Assembly (NCBI RefSeq): GCF_003335105.1
Contig: NZ_QFWQ01000003.1
Span: 248,001-312,000, forward strand
DNA from: Rhodanobacter denitrificans
GTDB taxonomy: Bacteria > Pseudomonadota > Gammaproteobacteria > Xanthomonadales > Rhodanobacteraceae
Length of the DNA: 64,000 nt
Direction of reading: 5' to 3'
Below are positions 16,603 to 25,530 of this stretch, piece after piece (the first letter of the stretch is position 1; the number at the start of each line of letters is the position of its first letter). The notes beneath the pieces are model-generated. The model ran no database searches, had not been told where the DNA came from, and worked only from the letters and a program-made list of their open reading frames with translations. Both the position numbers and the translations under genes were made by a program.

Positions 16603-17418
16603 TCAGAACATGGTCCGCTCGATACCGAAGCGGTCGAAGATCTTGCTGGCGATTTCCTCGATCGACACGTGCGTGGTGTTGAGGCTGGGAATGCCGGCCT
16701 GGCGCATCAGCCGGTCGGCCTGATCCAGTTCCCAGCGGCACTGCTGCAAGGTCGCGTAGCGGCTGCCGGCGCGCCGCTGCTCGCGGATCTGCGCCAGCCG
16801 CTGTGGGTCGATGGTCAGACCGTACAGTCGATCCCGGTACGGGCGCAGGCGCGACGGCAGTTCGAGTTTCTCGAGGTCCTCGTCGGTCAGCGGATAGTTG
16901 GCGGCGCTGACGCCGTAATGCAAGGCCATGTAGAGGCAGGTCGGCGTCTTGCCCGAGCGCGACACGCCGACCAGGATCAGGTCGGCCTCGGCGTAGTTCA
17001 CATCGATGCCGTCATCGTGCGTGAGCGCGTAGTTGGTGGCGTTGATGCGCGCTTCGTACTTGTCGAAATCGACCAGGCCGTGTGAGCGGTTCACCAGGCC
17101 GGTGCGCTTGGTCCCCAACTCCTCCTCCAGCGGACCGATGAACGGCGCGAACACGTCCAGCATCAGCGCGCCGCTGGCGGCGACGATCTCGCACAGCGCA
17201 CGGTCGGCCATGGTGTTGACCACGATCGGCCGCTGCCCGGTCTGCGCGTAGTTGGTCTTGATCCGCAGGGCGGCCGTCTCCGCCTTGTGCGCGTTGTCGG
17301 TGAACGGCAGCCGATGCTTGTCGAATTGCATGCCCTCGAACTGCGCGAGGATGCTGTTGCCGATCGTCTCCGCGGTGATGCCGGTAGAGTCCGAGATGAA
17401 AAAAATCGTTCGATGCAT
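16603..17418 (-). CDS. ppsR: Phosphoenolpyruvate synthase regulatory protein
   Basis: DUF299 bifunctional kinase/pyrophosphorylase that inactivates and reactivates PEP synthase by ADP-dependent phosphorylation of a Thr next to the catalytic His. The 271-aa protein opens with MHRTIFFISDSTGITAETIG, the family N-terminal signature, and has the P-loop GVSRSGKTPTCLYMA near residue 150. It is divergent from its target ppsA with 231 bp between the starts, the usual arrangement. The frame extends upstream to 17679 but that part is not conserved. Confidence 0.94.
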   Translation of the reverse strand: MHRTIFFISDSTGITAETIGNSILAQFEGMQFDKHRLPFTDNAHKAETAALRIKTNYAQTGQRPIVVNTMADRALCEIVAASGALMLDVFAPFIGPLEEELGTKRTGLVNRSHGLVDFDKYEARINATNYALTHDDGIDVNYAEADLILVGVSRSGKTPTCLYMALHYGVSAANYPLTDEDLEKLELPSRLRPYRDRLYGLTIDPQRLAQIREQRRAGSRYATLQQCRWELDQADRLMRQAGIPSLNTTHVSIEEIASKIFDRFGIERTMF

Positions 17419-17540
17419 ACCGCGTCCTGGTCGCGCCATGGCGTTTGGCGGCACCTTAGCGCAAGCGCGAAAAGCTGTCGCCGATTGACTCCCGACTGAC
17501 TGGTATGCGGTTGGAATGACATCGGCCTCGAATGGTCTTC

Positions 17541-17570
17541 TTGTGCTGCGCACCATCCACAGCGGACAAT
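17541..17570 (+). promoter_or_regulatory. Candidate promoter of ppsA
   Basis: TTGTGC (17541-17546), 18-bp spacer, GACAAT (17565-17570), about 75 bp before the ppsA start. A short leader hairpin GCCCG-CTT-CGGGC follows at about 17585-17597. Confidence 0.45.
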
Positions 17571-17649
17571 ACCAGTCCTTTGCAGCCCGCTTCGGGCCTT
17601 TGCTTGTCGCCCATTCCACTACCCACAGAGCTTCCTTGAGGAGACACCC

Positions 17650-20061
17650 TTGAACGACCTGGTGCTTTGGCTCGACCAACTGCGCATGACCGACCTTGGC
17701 AAGGTCGGCGGCAAGAATGCCTCGCTCGGCGAGATGATCGGCAACCTGGCCAAACTAGGTGTCTCGGTGCCCGGTGGTTTCGCCACTACCGCCAGCGCTT
17801 TCCAGCAGTACCTGGAAAAGAGCGGGCTGGCCAGGCGCATCCAGGATCGACTGGCCACGCTCGACGTCGACGACGTCGACGCCCTGGTGGCGGCAGGCAA
17901 GGAAATCCGCGGCTGGATCGTCGACACCGCCCTGCCCGCCGAACTCGAACAGGCGATCCGCGACGCCTACGCCAAACTGTGCAAGGACGCGGCTCCTGTT
18001 GAAAAGTCCGGCGATCAGGGACGATCGCAAAAGTATCCTGACATCGCCGTGGCGGTGCGCTCCTCCGCAACTGCCGAAGATCTGCCCGACGCCAGCTTCG
18101 CCGGCCAGCAGGAAACCTTCCTCAACGTGGTCGGCATCGACGACGTGCTGCACAAGGTGAAGGAAGTCTTCGCCTCGCTGTACAACGACCGCGCCATCGC
18201 CTACCGCGTGCACCAGGGCTTCAAGCACGAGGATGTATTCCTCTCCGCCGGCGTGCAGTTGATGGTGCGCTCGGACGTGGGCGCCGCCGGCGTACTGTTC
18301 ACGCTGGACACCGAATCCGGCTTCCGCGACGTGGTGTTCGTCACCGGCAGCTACGGCCTCGGCGAGATGGTCGTGCAGGGCGCGGTCAACCCCGACGAGT
18401 TCTACGTGTTCAAGCCCACGCTGAAGGCCGGCAAGCCCGCCCTGCTCCGCCGCAGCCTCGGCGCCAAGCAGCTGCGCATGGTCTATTCCAGCGCACCGGG
18501 CGAGCGGGTGAGAACCGAAGACACTCCGGCCGAACTGCGCAACCGCTTCTGCGTCAGCGATGCGGACGTGCAGGAGCTGGCGAAGCAGGCTCTGGTCATC
18601 GAGCAGCACTATGGCCGCCCGATGGACATCGAGTGGGCGAAGGATGGCCACACCGGCAAGCTGTACATCGTGCAGGCACGTCCGGAAACGGTGAAGTCGC
18701 GCGCCCACGCCACCCAGCTCGAGCGCTTCCACCTCAGCGAGAAAGGCAAGGTGCTGGCCGAAGGCCGTTCGATCGGCCAGAAGATCGGCGCGGGCAAGGC
18801 GCGCGTGATCCGCTCGCTGGCCGACATGAACAAGGTGCAGGCCGGCGACGTGCTGGTGGCCGACATGACCGACCCCGACTGGGAGCCGGTGATGAAACGC
18901 GCCTCGGCGATCGTCACCAACCGCGGCGGCCGCACCTGCCACGCGGCGATCATCGCGCGCGAGCTGGGCGTGCCCGCTGTGGTCGGCACCGGCAACGCGC
19001 TGGAGCTGATCCCGGACGGAGCCGAGGTCACCGTGTCCTGCGCCGAGGGCGACACCGGCACGATCTACGAAGGCCACCTGAAGTTCGAGCGGATCACCGC
19101 CGACCTCGGCGCAATGCCCGACGCGCCGCTGAAGATCATGATGAACGTGGCCAATCCCGAGCGCGCGTTCGACTTCGGCATGCTGCCGAACGCCGGCATC
19201 GGCCTGGCTCGCCTGGAGATGATCATCGCCAGCCACATCGGCGTGCACCCGAAGGCACTGCTGGAATACGCGAAGCAGGACGCCGAGACCAGGACCCGCA
19301 TCGACGAGCGCATGGCCGGCTACGCCGACCCGGTGTCGTTCTACGTCGACCGCCTCGCCGAAGGCATCGCCACCATCGCCGCCTCGGTCTATCCGAAGCC
19401 GGTGATCGTGCGCCTGTCCGATTTCAAGTCGAACGAGTACGCCGGCCTGGTCGGCGGCTCGCGCTACGAGCCGCACGAAGAGAACCCGATGATCGGCTTC
19501 CGTGGCGCCAGCCGCTACGTCGACCCGAGTTTCGCCGAGGCGTTCGGTCTGGAGTGCAAGGCGGTCAAGCGCGTGCGCGAAGTGATGGGCCTGGACAACG
19601 TATGGGTGATGATCCCCTTCGTGCGCACCCTGGGCGAAGGCCGCAAGGTGGTCGAGGTGCTGGCGAAGAACGGCCTGAAGCAGGGCGAGCACGAGCTCAA
19701 GGTCATCATGATGTGCGAGGTGCCATCGAACGCCCTGCTCGCCGACGAATTCCTCGATATCTTCGATGGCTTCTCGATCGGCTCGAACGACCTCACCCAG
19801 CTCACCCTGGGCCTGGACCGCGACTCCAGCATCGTCGCCGGCCTGTTCGACGAGCGCGACCCGGCGGTGAAGAAACTGCTTGCCATGGCGATCAAGACCG
19901 CCCGCGCCAAGGGCAAATACGTCGGCATCTGCGGCCAGGGCCCCAGCGACCATCCTGACCTGGCCGAGTGGCTGATGGACCAGGGCATCGAGTCGGTATC
20001 GCTCAACCCCGACACCGTGGTCGACACCTGGCTGCGGCTGGCCAAGAAGAAGGCCGGCTGA
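17650..20061 (+). CDS. ppsA: Phosphoenolpyruvate synthase (pyruvate, water dikinase)
   Basis: Gluconeogenic conversion of pyruvate plus ATP to PEP, AMP and phosphate, 803 aa. It begins at a TTG codon with GAGGAG 8 bp upstream; no in-frame ATG preserves the conserved [20 protein letters not shown] start. Domains run from the ATP-grasp nucleotide-binding domain ([19 protein letters not shown]), through the swivelling phosphohistidine domain ([20 protein letters not shown] with catalytic His), to the PEP/pyruvate-binding TIM barrel ([27 protein letters not shown]). Regulated by divergent ppsR. The stop lies only 11 bp before the end of the convergent regulator pseudogene. A decayed second copy of its 3' end lies 2 kb downstream. 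Confidence 0.96.
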   Translation: MNDLVLWLDQLRMTDLGKVGGKNASLGEMIGNLAKLGVSVPGGFATTASAFQQYLEKSGLARRIQDRLATLDVDDVDALVAAGKEIRGWIVDTALPAELEQAIRDAYAKLCKDAAPVEKSGDQGRSQKYPDIAVAVRSSATAEDLPDASFAGQQETFLNVVGIDDVLHKVKEVFASLYNDRAIAYRVHQGFKHEDVFLSAGVQLMVRSDVGAAGVLFTLDTESGFRDVVFVTGSYGLGEMVVQGAVNPDEFYVFKPTLKAGKPALLRRSLGAKQLRMVYSSAPGERVRTEDTPAELRNRFCVSDADVQELAKQALVIEQHYGRPMDIEWAKDGHTGKLYIVQARPETVKSRAHATQLERFHLSEKGKVLAEGRSIGQKIGAGKARVIRSLADMNKVQAGDVLVADMTDPDWEPVMKRASAIVTNRGGRTCHAAIIARELGVPAVVGTGNALELIPDGAEVTVSCAEGDTGTIYEGHLKFERITADLGAMPDAPLKIMMNVANPERAFDFGMLPNAGIGLARLEMIIASHIGVHPKALLEYAKQDAETRTRIDERMAGYADPVSFYVDRLAEGIATIAASVYPKPVIVRLSDFKSNEYAGLVGGSRYEPHEENPMIGFRGASRYVDPSFAEAFGLECKAVKRVREVMGLDNVWVMIPFVRTLGEGRKVVEVLAKNGLKQGEHELKVIMMCEVPSNALLADEFLDIFDGFSIGSNDLTQLTLGLDRDSSIVAGLFDERDPAVKKLLAMAIKTARAKGKYVGICGQGPSDHPDLAEWLMDQGIESVSLNPDTVVDTWLRLAKKKAG

Positions 20062-20072
20062 GCCACGCCTCG

Positions 20073-21103
20073 TCAGACCGTCGTCAACGAGCGCCGCATC
20101 GCCCCGAAGCGGCGCCGGTACTGGACCGGCGCAAGCCCGACCTTGCGCCGAAACAGCCTGCCGAAAAAGCCCGCGTCCTCGTAGCCGACCGCGTTGGCGA
20201 TCGCTTCGACCGGCTCGTCGCCGGTCTCGAGCATCTGCTTGGCCTCCTCAAGGCGCAGCGTGTGAACATACTCGAGCGGCGACAACCCAGTGGCGCGCTG
20301 GAAGCGCCGCTTGAACGTCCGTTCGGGCAGTTCGCTCAGGCGCACCATCGCGGCAACCGGCGCCGGCTCCTGGTAGTGCTCCGCGATCCAGACCTGGCAG
20401 CGCGCGATCACCGCATCCCCCGACTGGCGTGAGCGCGCCAGCCGCGCGTACGGCTGCTGGCCGACCGCATGCCATTCGACGAGATTCATGCGCGCCGTGT
20501 CCATGGCCTGCTCAATGCCGGCGAGGCGGGAGATCAGGTACAGCGCGAGATCGGACCACGAAGTACCTCCCCCGGCCATGACCAGGCGATGCCCTTCGCC
20601 GGTGACGACCAGCGCATTCTCCGGGCGCATCCGGATGCGCGGATGGCGCCGCGCGATGCCGTCGGCGAAAGCCCAGTGAGTGGTCGCATCGTAGCCGTCC
20701 AGAAGACCGGCCTCGGCAAACAACAGGGCTCCCGAGCAGGCCGAGGCGAGCACCGCTCCGCGCGCATGGCAATCCTTGAGCCAGGCGATCTCGGCCGCGA
20801 AGCGGTCGCGGTCAAAAGGTCGCCCGGATCGACCGCCAGGTCGGGAACGACAACGACGTCGGGGCAGCCGATGCAATCGATCGTCGTTTCCGGCGTCACT
20901 TGCACGTCGTTGACGATCGGGAACGAGCCTTCGCGCGTGGCGACGACAACGGGGCGCACGACGCCCGGCCCCGCATCGCCGCCGATGGCCATGTTCCAGT
21001 CGCGGCCGGCAGAGCGGAAGAGGTCGTACATGCCGTAAAGGACCGATGCCGAGGTCTCGGGCACGGCAAGGATCGCGATCATGGGTTGCCGGGCTGCGGT
21101 CAT
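20073..21103 (-). pseudogene. GlxA-type AraC transcriptional regulator, frameshifted
   Basis: Two frames together make one regulator of about 343 aa. The N-terminal part from 21103 (MTAARQPMIAILAVPETSAS ... VVVVPDLAVDPGDLL) is the start of a DJ-1/PfpI-like amidase domain. The rest continues in the next frame (FDRDRFAAEIAWLKDCHARG, LASACSGALLFAEAGLLDGY) and ends with an AraC DNA-binding domain (LSELPERTFKRRFQRATGLS, AIANAVGYEDAGFFGRLFRR). The break lies at a run of four A at 20814-20817 (T on the coding strand); a fifth base there would restore D-L-F-D-R-D. Either a young pseudogene or a sequencing indel. It is divergent from the desaturase-family gene, its likely target. Confidence 0.88.
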
Positions 21104-21195
21104 GGCCGATCCGTCCGATTCGCTGCCGAAATGGCTGGGGGCGCTGGCTGTCGTGCGCGCTATCGTAACCCGTACCAGGCAAACCGGAGGTTCCC

Positions 21196-21996
21196 ATGCC
21201 CACGCCGATTGAAGTCCTGCTCGATCCGATCTCCCTGACCGTTTTCGCCATCTACGCGACGCTGATCCTCTGTGAGCATTTCTTCCCGGCGCGCGAGCTG
21301 CCCCGGGCGCCGGCATGGCGAATTCGCGGACTCGCCGCATTCGCGCTCTTCTTCGCGCTGTCCATATACCTGCCTCTACTATGGACCGAGCACCTGTTGC
21401 CGTGGCAGCTCTTCGACCTCAGCCATCTGGGCACTGCGACCGGCGCCCTCGTCGGCGTCCTCGTCTACGAATGCATCGGCTACTTCTACCACCGCGGCAT
21501 GCACGCCTCCGACCTGCTCTGGCGCATCCTGCACCAGATGCACCACAGCGCCGAGCGCGTCGATGCCTGGAGCGCGTTCTGGTTCCACCCGTTCGACATG
21601 ATCGGCTGGACGGTCGTATCGAGCCTCGCGCTGACGCTCGTCGTTGGCCTGTCCGCGTCCGCAACGACGGCTTCCCTGCTCGTTTTCACGCTGCTGTCGA
21701 TCTTCCAGCACACCAATGTGCGCACGCCGCGCTGGCTTGGGTATATCGTCCAGCGCCCCGAGAGCCATTCCTGGCACCACGCACGCGGGCGGCACCGCAA
21801 CAACTATGCCGACCTGCCGCTGTTCGACATCCTGTTCGGAACCCTCGACAACCCCGGTGACTTCGCCCCGGCGACGGGGTTCTACGACGGCGCCTCGTCG
21901 CGCCTCGGCGACATGCTGCTGTTCCGCGAGGTATCCACGAATCCGCTTAAGCACGGAAACCCGGGGGAGCCGGCTTCGCCGCACCCGACAAAGTAG
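21196..21996 (+). CDS. Sterol desaturase / fatty acid hydroxylase family protein
   Basis: Membrane-bound non-haem di-iron oxygenase family, 266 aa. The His clusters are in the expected order: H99/H103 (YHRGMH), H113/H116/H117 (HQMHHS), and H191/H194/H195 (HSWHHARGRH). At least four hydrophobic segments surround them (SLTVFAIYATLILCEHFF, LAAFALFFALSIYLPLLW, GALVGVLVYECIGYFY, LLVFTLLSIFQ). The substrate is unknown; family members act on sterols, fatty acids, carotenoids and ether lipids. It starts 92 bp from the divergent GlxA-type regulator and lies within the ppsA-flanked islet. Confidence 0.87.
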   Translation: MPTPIEVLLDPISLTVFAIYATLILCEHFFPARELPRAPAWRIRGLAAFALFFALSIYLPLLWTEHLLPWQLFDLSHLGTATGALVGVLVYECIGYFYHRGMHASDLLWRILHQMHHSAERVDAWSAFWFHPFDMIGWTVVSSLALTLVVGLSASATTASLLVFTLLSIFQHTNVRTPRWLGYIVQRPESHSWHHARGRHRNNYADLPLFDILFGTLDNPGDFAPATGFYDGASSRLGDMLLFREVSTNPLKHGNPGEPASPHPTK

Positions 21997-22027
21997 CCGT
22001 GATCCGCGTCGGGTCACGCCGCAACAT

Positions 22028-22167
22028 GTCGGCATCCGTGGCGGGTCCCGGCGACCGCCTCTGACCTGGCTGGGTAGCTGATGGACCACGAGCATCGAGC
22101 CGGCATCCCCAGCGAGGGCATTACGCTCGACACTTGGCTGCGGCCGGCGAAGAAAAGGCCGGCTGCA
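22028..22167 (+). pseudogene. Decayed duplicate of the ppsA 3' end
   Basis: This stretch aligns with the last ~140 bp of ppsA (19921-20061). Shared blocks include GTCGGCATC, CTGACCTGGC, GCTGATGGACCA, GCATCGAG, TGGCTGCGGC and AAGGCCGGCTG. By eye roughly three quarters of positions match, with small indels and an in-frame TAG, so it cannot encode the PpsA C-terminus. It marks the right boundary of the islet carrying the regulator and desaturase genes. Confidence 0.8.
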
Positions 22168-22204
22168 CCGCCCATCCGGTCGTGGCGGCAGGCGACGACC
22201 CTGC

Positions 22205-22233
22205 TTGTCACGACCGGAAGCACCGCGTAAACT
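22205..22233 (+). promoter_or_regulatory. Promoter of tRNA-Ser
   Basis: TTGTCA (22205-22210), 17-bp spacer, TAAACT (22228-22233), ending 32 bp before the tRNA 5' end. Confidence 0.65.
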
Positions 22234-22265
22234 TGCCGGCTCGCGCGGGCCACGCGCACCCCTTC

Positions 22266-22394
<129 letters not shown>

Positions 22395-22445
22395 TGCTGG
22401 TGACGGCTGGATGAGAGCCCACTGGTTCGACAAAATTGCCTGGAG

Positions 22446-22598
22446 CAATTTTGGACAGCCACAAGCTAGTCCTGAAGCGCGCAGCAGGAGAGGGTGAGCC
22501 CCATGGATGGGGTGAACAGAAGTTCGTCCGAAACGAATTTGGACAATCGCAGGCCAGCCCCGCGGCGCGCGAAGAGGTTAGGCTCATGGATGAGCCTA
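22446..22598. repeat. Pair of related hairpin repeats before the PP2C gene
   Basis: Copy 1 (about 22446-22515) and copy 2 (about 22534-22598) share AATTT(T)GGACA, a GCGCGC block and a terminal hairpin. The hairpin is GCCCCATGGATGGGG in copy 1 and GGCTCATGGATGAGCC in copy 2. The reverse complement loop CATCCATG relates them to the tandem repeat at 15961-16086. They fill the gap between tRNA-Ser and the phosphatase; no gene was seen there. Confidence 0.55.
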
Positions 22599-22692
22599 GC
22601 AATCCCGTCCGTGCTGCATACCGTTGCGACCGCTTTTGCACCCGTCCCCAACATCCGTCATGCTCCCCCACACCCATCCTGCCCCGGCTCCC

Positions 22693-23394
22693 ATGATCGA
22701 ATTCGGACACGGCACCCACGTCGGCCTGCGTCGCACGCGCAACGAGGACACCTACTACGCCGACGCCTCGCTCGGCCTGTTCCTGGTCGCGGACGGCATG
22801 GGCGGGCACCAGCATGGCGAAGTCGCATCGGCCCTGGTGCGCGACACCGTGGTCGAGCTGGTCGGCCGCGGGCAGAGCCTGGTCGAGGCGATACACGCCG
22901 CCGCCGGACGGCTGCTGGCGCAGACCCGGCACAGCATCGACGTGCTGCCGATGGGCACCACGATTGCTGCGCTGCGGACGAGCGACGGCGGCTACGAAGT
23001 CGCCTGGGTCGGCGACAGCCGGATCTACCTGTGGAAACAGGGCTTGCGGCAGATCAGCCATGACCACTCGCTGGTACAGGCGCTGGTCGAGGCCGGGCGG
23101 CTCGACCCGGCACAGGCATCGCAGCATCCCCAGCGCAACGTGCTGACCCAGGCGCTCGGCGTGACCACTGCCGAACAGTTGCACATCGGCATGGCCCGCG
23201 GCCAGCTGGAGTCGGGTACGACCTTCCTGCTGTGCAGCGACGGGCTCACCGAAAACGTCAACGACACGACGATCGCGCGCACGATTGCACGCTCCGAACT
23301 GGCTGCTCAGGAATGCGTGGATCAGTTGCTGCTGGATGCGCTCGACGGTGGCGGCGACGACAACATCACCGTGCTGATCGTGCGTTCCCGCTGA
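22693..23394 (+). CDS. PP2C-family serine/threonine phosphatase
   Basis: Mn/Mg-dependent protein phosphatase of the Stp1/PrpC type, 233 aa. All metal-binding motifs are present: RRTRNEDTYYAD near the start, LVADGMGGHQHGE, VAWVGDSRIYLW, LCSDGLTENV and GGGDDNITVL at the end. The start at 22693 (MIEFGHGTHVGLRRTRNEDT) is chosen by family alignment; no Shine-Dalgarno is visible and in-frame starts further up cannot be excluded. No kinase gene lies next to it, although such phosphatases often pair with a Hanks-type kinase or type VI secretion locus. Confidence 0.88.
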   Translation: MIEFGHGTHVGLRRTRNEDTYYADASLGLFLVADGMGGHQHGEVASALVRDTVVELVGRGQSLVEAIHAAAGRLLAQTRHSIDVLPMGTTIAALRTSDGGYEVAWVGDSRIYLWKQGLRQISHDHSLVQALVEAGRLDPAQASQHPQRNVLTQALGVTTAEQLHIGMARGQLESGTTFLLCSDGLTENVNDTTIARTIARSELAAQECVDQLLLDALDGGGDDNITVLIVRSR

Positions 23395-23410
23395 GCCTGA
23401 CGCTGCGCGT

Positions 23411-24121
23411 TCAACCCAGCCGCCGCCACACGCTCTGCCCATCCGCACTGTTCTTGTCCAGCGCATCCAGCCGTTGCTCGTGCGCTGACAACTCGTCTGC
23501 CGAGGCACGCAGCACTCGCGGCCGGGCATGCAGCACCGCAGGCGCCGTCACTACCGAGTCGCGCTGCTCGGCCACCCTTTCGAAGCCGAGGTCGAAGGCC
23601 ACCTGCCCCGAGGTCATCGCCAGGTACACGTCGGCCAGCAACTGGGCGTCGATCAGGCCGCCATGCAGGTCGCGCCGCGAGTTGTCCACTCCGAGCCGCT
23701 TGCACAGCGCGTCAAGGCTGTTGCGCTGTCCGGGATAGCGCTCGCGCGCCATGGCCAGGGTATCCAGCACGCTGCAGCGGTCGGCGATCCGGCCTGCGTC
23801 TTTGCCCAGACGCGCCAGTTCGGCATCGAGGAAACCGATGTCGAAGCTGGCGTTGTGGATGATCAGTTCCGCGCCGTCGATAAAGGCCAGGAACTCCTTC
23901 ACCACCTCCGCAAAGCGCGGCTTGTCGAGCAGGAACTCATCCTCGATGCCGGTCACCAGGCGGGCGCCTTCATCGATCGCCCGATCCGGGTTCAGATAGG
24001 TCTGGTAGTGGCGGCCGGTGAGTCGGCGCTCAACCAGTTCGACGCAGGCGACTTCCACCAGCCGATGGCCCTGGCGCACTTCCAGGCCGGTGGTTTCGGT
24101 ATCGAGAACGATCTGCCTCAT
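23411..24121 (-). CDS. dnaQ: DNA polymerase III epsilon subunit (3'-5' proofreading exonuclease)
   Basis: Proofreading subunit of the replicative polymerase, 236 aa. The DEDDh exonuclease residues are visible: D7 and E9 ([10 protein letters not shown]), D94 ([11 protein letters not shown]), H153 and D158 ([12 protein letters not shown]). A C-terminal tail of about 55 residues would contain the alpha-subunit binding part. The start at 24121 overlaps the rnhA stop in an ATGA arrangement, and the family N-terminus begins exactly there, although the frame is open further upstream. Same gene pair as in E. coli, though there rnhA and dnaQ are divergent. Confidence 0.95.
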   Translation of the reverse strand: MRQIVLDTETTGLEVRQGHRLVEVACVELVERRLTGRHYQTYLNPDRAIDEGARLVTGIEDEFLLDKPRFAEVVKEFLAFIDGAELIIHNASFDIGFLDAELARLGKDAGRIADRCSVLDTLAMARERYPGQRNSLDALCKRLGVDNSRRDLHGGLIDAQLLADVYLAMTSGQVAFDLGFERVAEQRDSVVTAPAVLHARPRVLRASADELSAHEQRLDALDKNSADGQSVWRRLG

Positions 24122-24561
24122 GCCCTGCCCTTCATCAGCTCGGCCTGGTCGCGCGCGGCCTGGTCGACCCGTTCGTTCTCGATATGGCCGTTGTGGCCCT
24201 TCACCCACTGCCAGCGCACCTGGTGGGCACCGACTGCATCGGACAGGCGCTGCCACAGGTCCTGGTTCTTCACCGGCTTCCTGTCGGCGGTACGCCAGCC
24301 GTTCGCACGCCATTTCGGCATCCATTGCTCGATACCCTGCATCACGTAGCGCGAGTCGGTGGTGAGGGTCACCCGGCATGGCCGCCTCAATGCCTCGAGC
24401 GCACCGATCGCCGCCATCAACTCCATGCGGTTGTTGGTGGTGGCCGGCTCACCGCCGGACACCATGCGCTCGCTGCCCATCGCGCGCAACAGTGCGGCCC
24501 AGCCGCCTGGACCCGGATTGCCCAGGCAGGCGCCATCGGTAAACGCTTCCACTTCACTCAT
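24118..24561 (-). CDS. rnhA: Ribonuclease HI
   Basis: Degrades RNA in RNA-DNA hybrids, 147 aa. Catalytic residues D9 ([15 protein letters not shown]), E47 (NNRMELMA), D69 (TTDSRYV) and D133 ([10 protein letters not shown]) are all present with H123 in VKGHNGH. It overlaps dnaQ downstream and follows the methyltransferase gene by about 30 bp. Confidence 0.96.
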   Translation of the reverse strand: MSEVEAFTDGACLGNPGPGGWAALLRAMGSERMVSGGEPATTNNRMELMAAIGALEALRRPCRVTLTTDSRYVMQGIEQWMPKWRANGWRTADRKPVKNQDLWQRLSDAVGAHQVRWQWVKGHNGHIENERVDQAARDQAELMKGRA

Positions 24562-24590
24562 TCATCGTTGTCCAGGTATTCCATGAAAAA

Positions 24591-25277
24591 TCACACCGCC
24601 GAACTGCGCCGGGTGCCGGGCGACAACCGGTTGCCGGCCGGCACGGCCACCGGCACCGGCCTGATCCGCAACGGCGTAGCCATGCGACGCCGCTTGCGCG
24701 CCATCAGCACATAGCCGCCGCCCCAGGGACTGACCGGAGCCGCCGTGTGCGCTGCAAGACCAGGCCACATGCGGCCCACCCGCTGCACCTGTTCGACCTC
24801 CAACCCGGCCTGCCGCAGCCAGTGCCCGAGACGCCATGGCATCTGCAGGGCGAACCGCCTGCCGCGCGCGCGCCAGTGGAACCAGGGCGACCAGCCACCG
24901 AGCGGATGCACGCCGGTCAGTACCAGCACACCGCCCGGCGCCAGCACGCGGACCGCCTCGTCGAGCATGGCCGACGCGTCCGAGGCCTGCTCCAGTGCGT
25001 GCCGCAGCAAGACCAGCTCGAACGCGTCGTCGACGAACGGCAACGGCTCGTCCGCCGCCGCCAGCAGGTCGCCACGGTAACGGCCATGCGCCAGCTGCAG
25101 CACGGTCCAGCAACCGAGCATCGGCAACGCCGGCGGTACGTCGTCGGCGAACGCGCCCAGCAGCAGCGCATGCGTGCCATAGCAGCGCTGCAGTTCCGGC
25201 ATCAATGCGCGCCGCTGTTCATCCAGCAACCGACGCAAGGGCGCACTGGCGTAGATGTCGTCATCGCGATGATGCAT
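24591..25277 (-). CDS. SAM-dependent methyltransferase (YafS-like)
   Basis: Class I methyltransferase-like protein of 228 aa. The start at 25277 (MHHRDDDIYASAPLRRLLDE) is chosen because upstream sequence is not conserved. The part LPFVDDAFELVLLRHALEQA then LDEAVRVLAPGGVLVLTGVH matches the motif II/III region of the Methyltransf_11 family. The N-terminal SAM-binding loop is divergent. Substrate is unknown. E. coli has the same neighbours (yafS, gloB, mltD, rnhA, dnaQ), which supports the assignment. It is divergent from gloB. Confidence 0.8.
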   Translation of the reverse strand: MHHRDDDIYASAPLRRLLDEQRRALMPELQRCYGTHALLLGAFADDVPPALPMLGCWTVLQLAHGRYRGDLLAAADEPLPFVDDAFELVLLRHALEQASDASAMLDEAVRVLAPGGVLVLTGVHPLGGWSPWFHWRARGRRFALQMPWRLGHWLRQAGLEVEQVQRVGRMWPGLAAHTAAPVSPWGGGYVLMARKRRRMATPLRIRPVPVAVPAGNRLSPGTRRSSAV

Positions 25278-25530
25278 GCAACCGGCCTTTCTTCTGTAGC
25301 GAGAGTGTAGCGGCTGGCGGGATGCGGCAGCAGGTCGCAGGCGGAACGGAACTGCCGCACGCTGCTGAATGGCTGCGCGGTCGGTTAACGTTCTGCTAAC
25401 GAGCCGACCATGGCACCACTTTATAGTCGACCGCCTCATGCGCGCCCAGGACGGCTGCGTCTGTCGTTGACCCCGGAACCGGCATCCCCGGATTCCGTCC
25501 GGATGTTCCTCGAACGCAGCGGAGCCCGCC

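Noticed and set aside
17755-19953. 732-codon open frame antisense to ppsA
   Set aside because: Composition and exact mirroring of ppsA codons show it is a shadow of a conserved gene.
20073-21103. Two separate small genes (amidase-like and AraC-like) instead of one broken regulator
   Set aside because: The halves match consecutive parts of one GlxA-type protein, and a one-base change joins them with no sequence lost.
20062-22265. Prophage or integrative element with its own integrase in the islet
   Set aside because: No integrase, transposase or phage gene was found; only the regulator pseudogene and one metabolic gene are present.
24122-24379. N-terminal extension of DnaQ into the rnhA region
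   Set aside because: The extension is the out-of-frame reading of rnhA and the conserved DnaQ start ([12 protein letters not shown]) lies at 24121.
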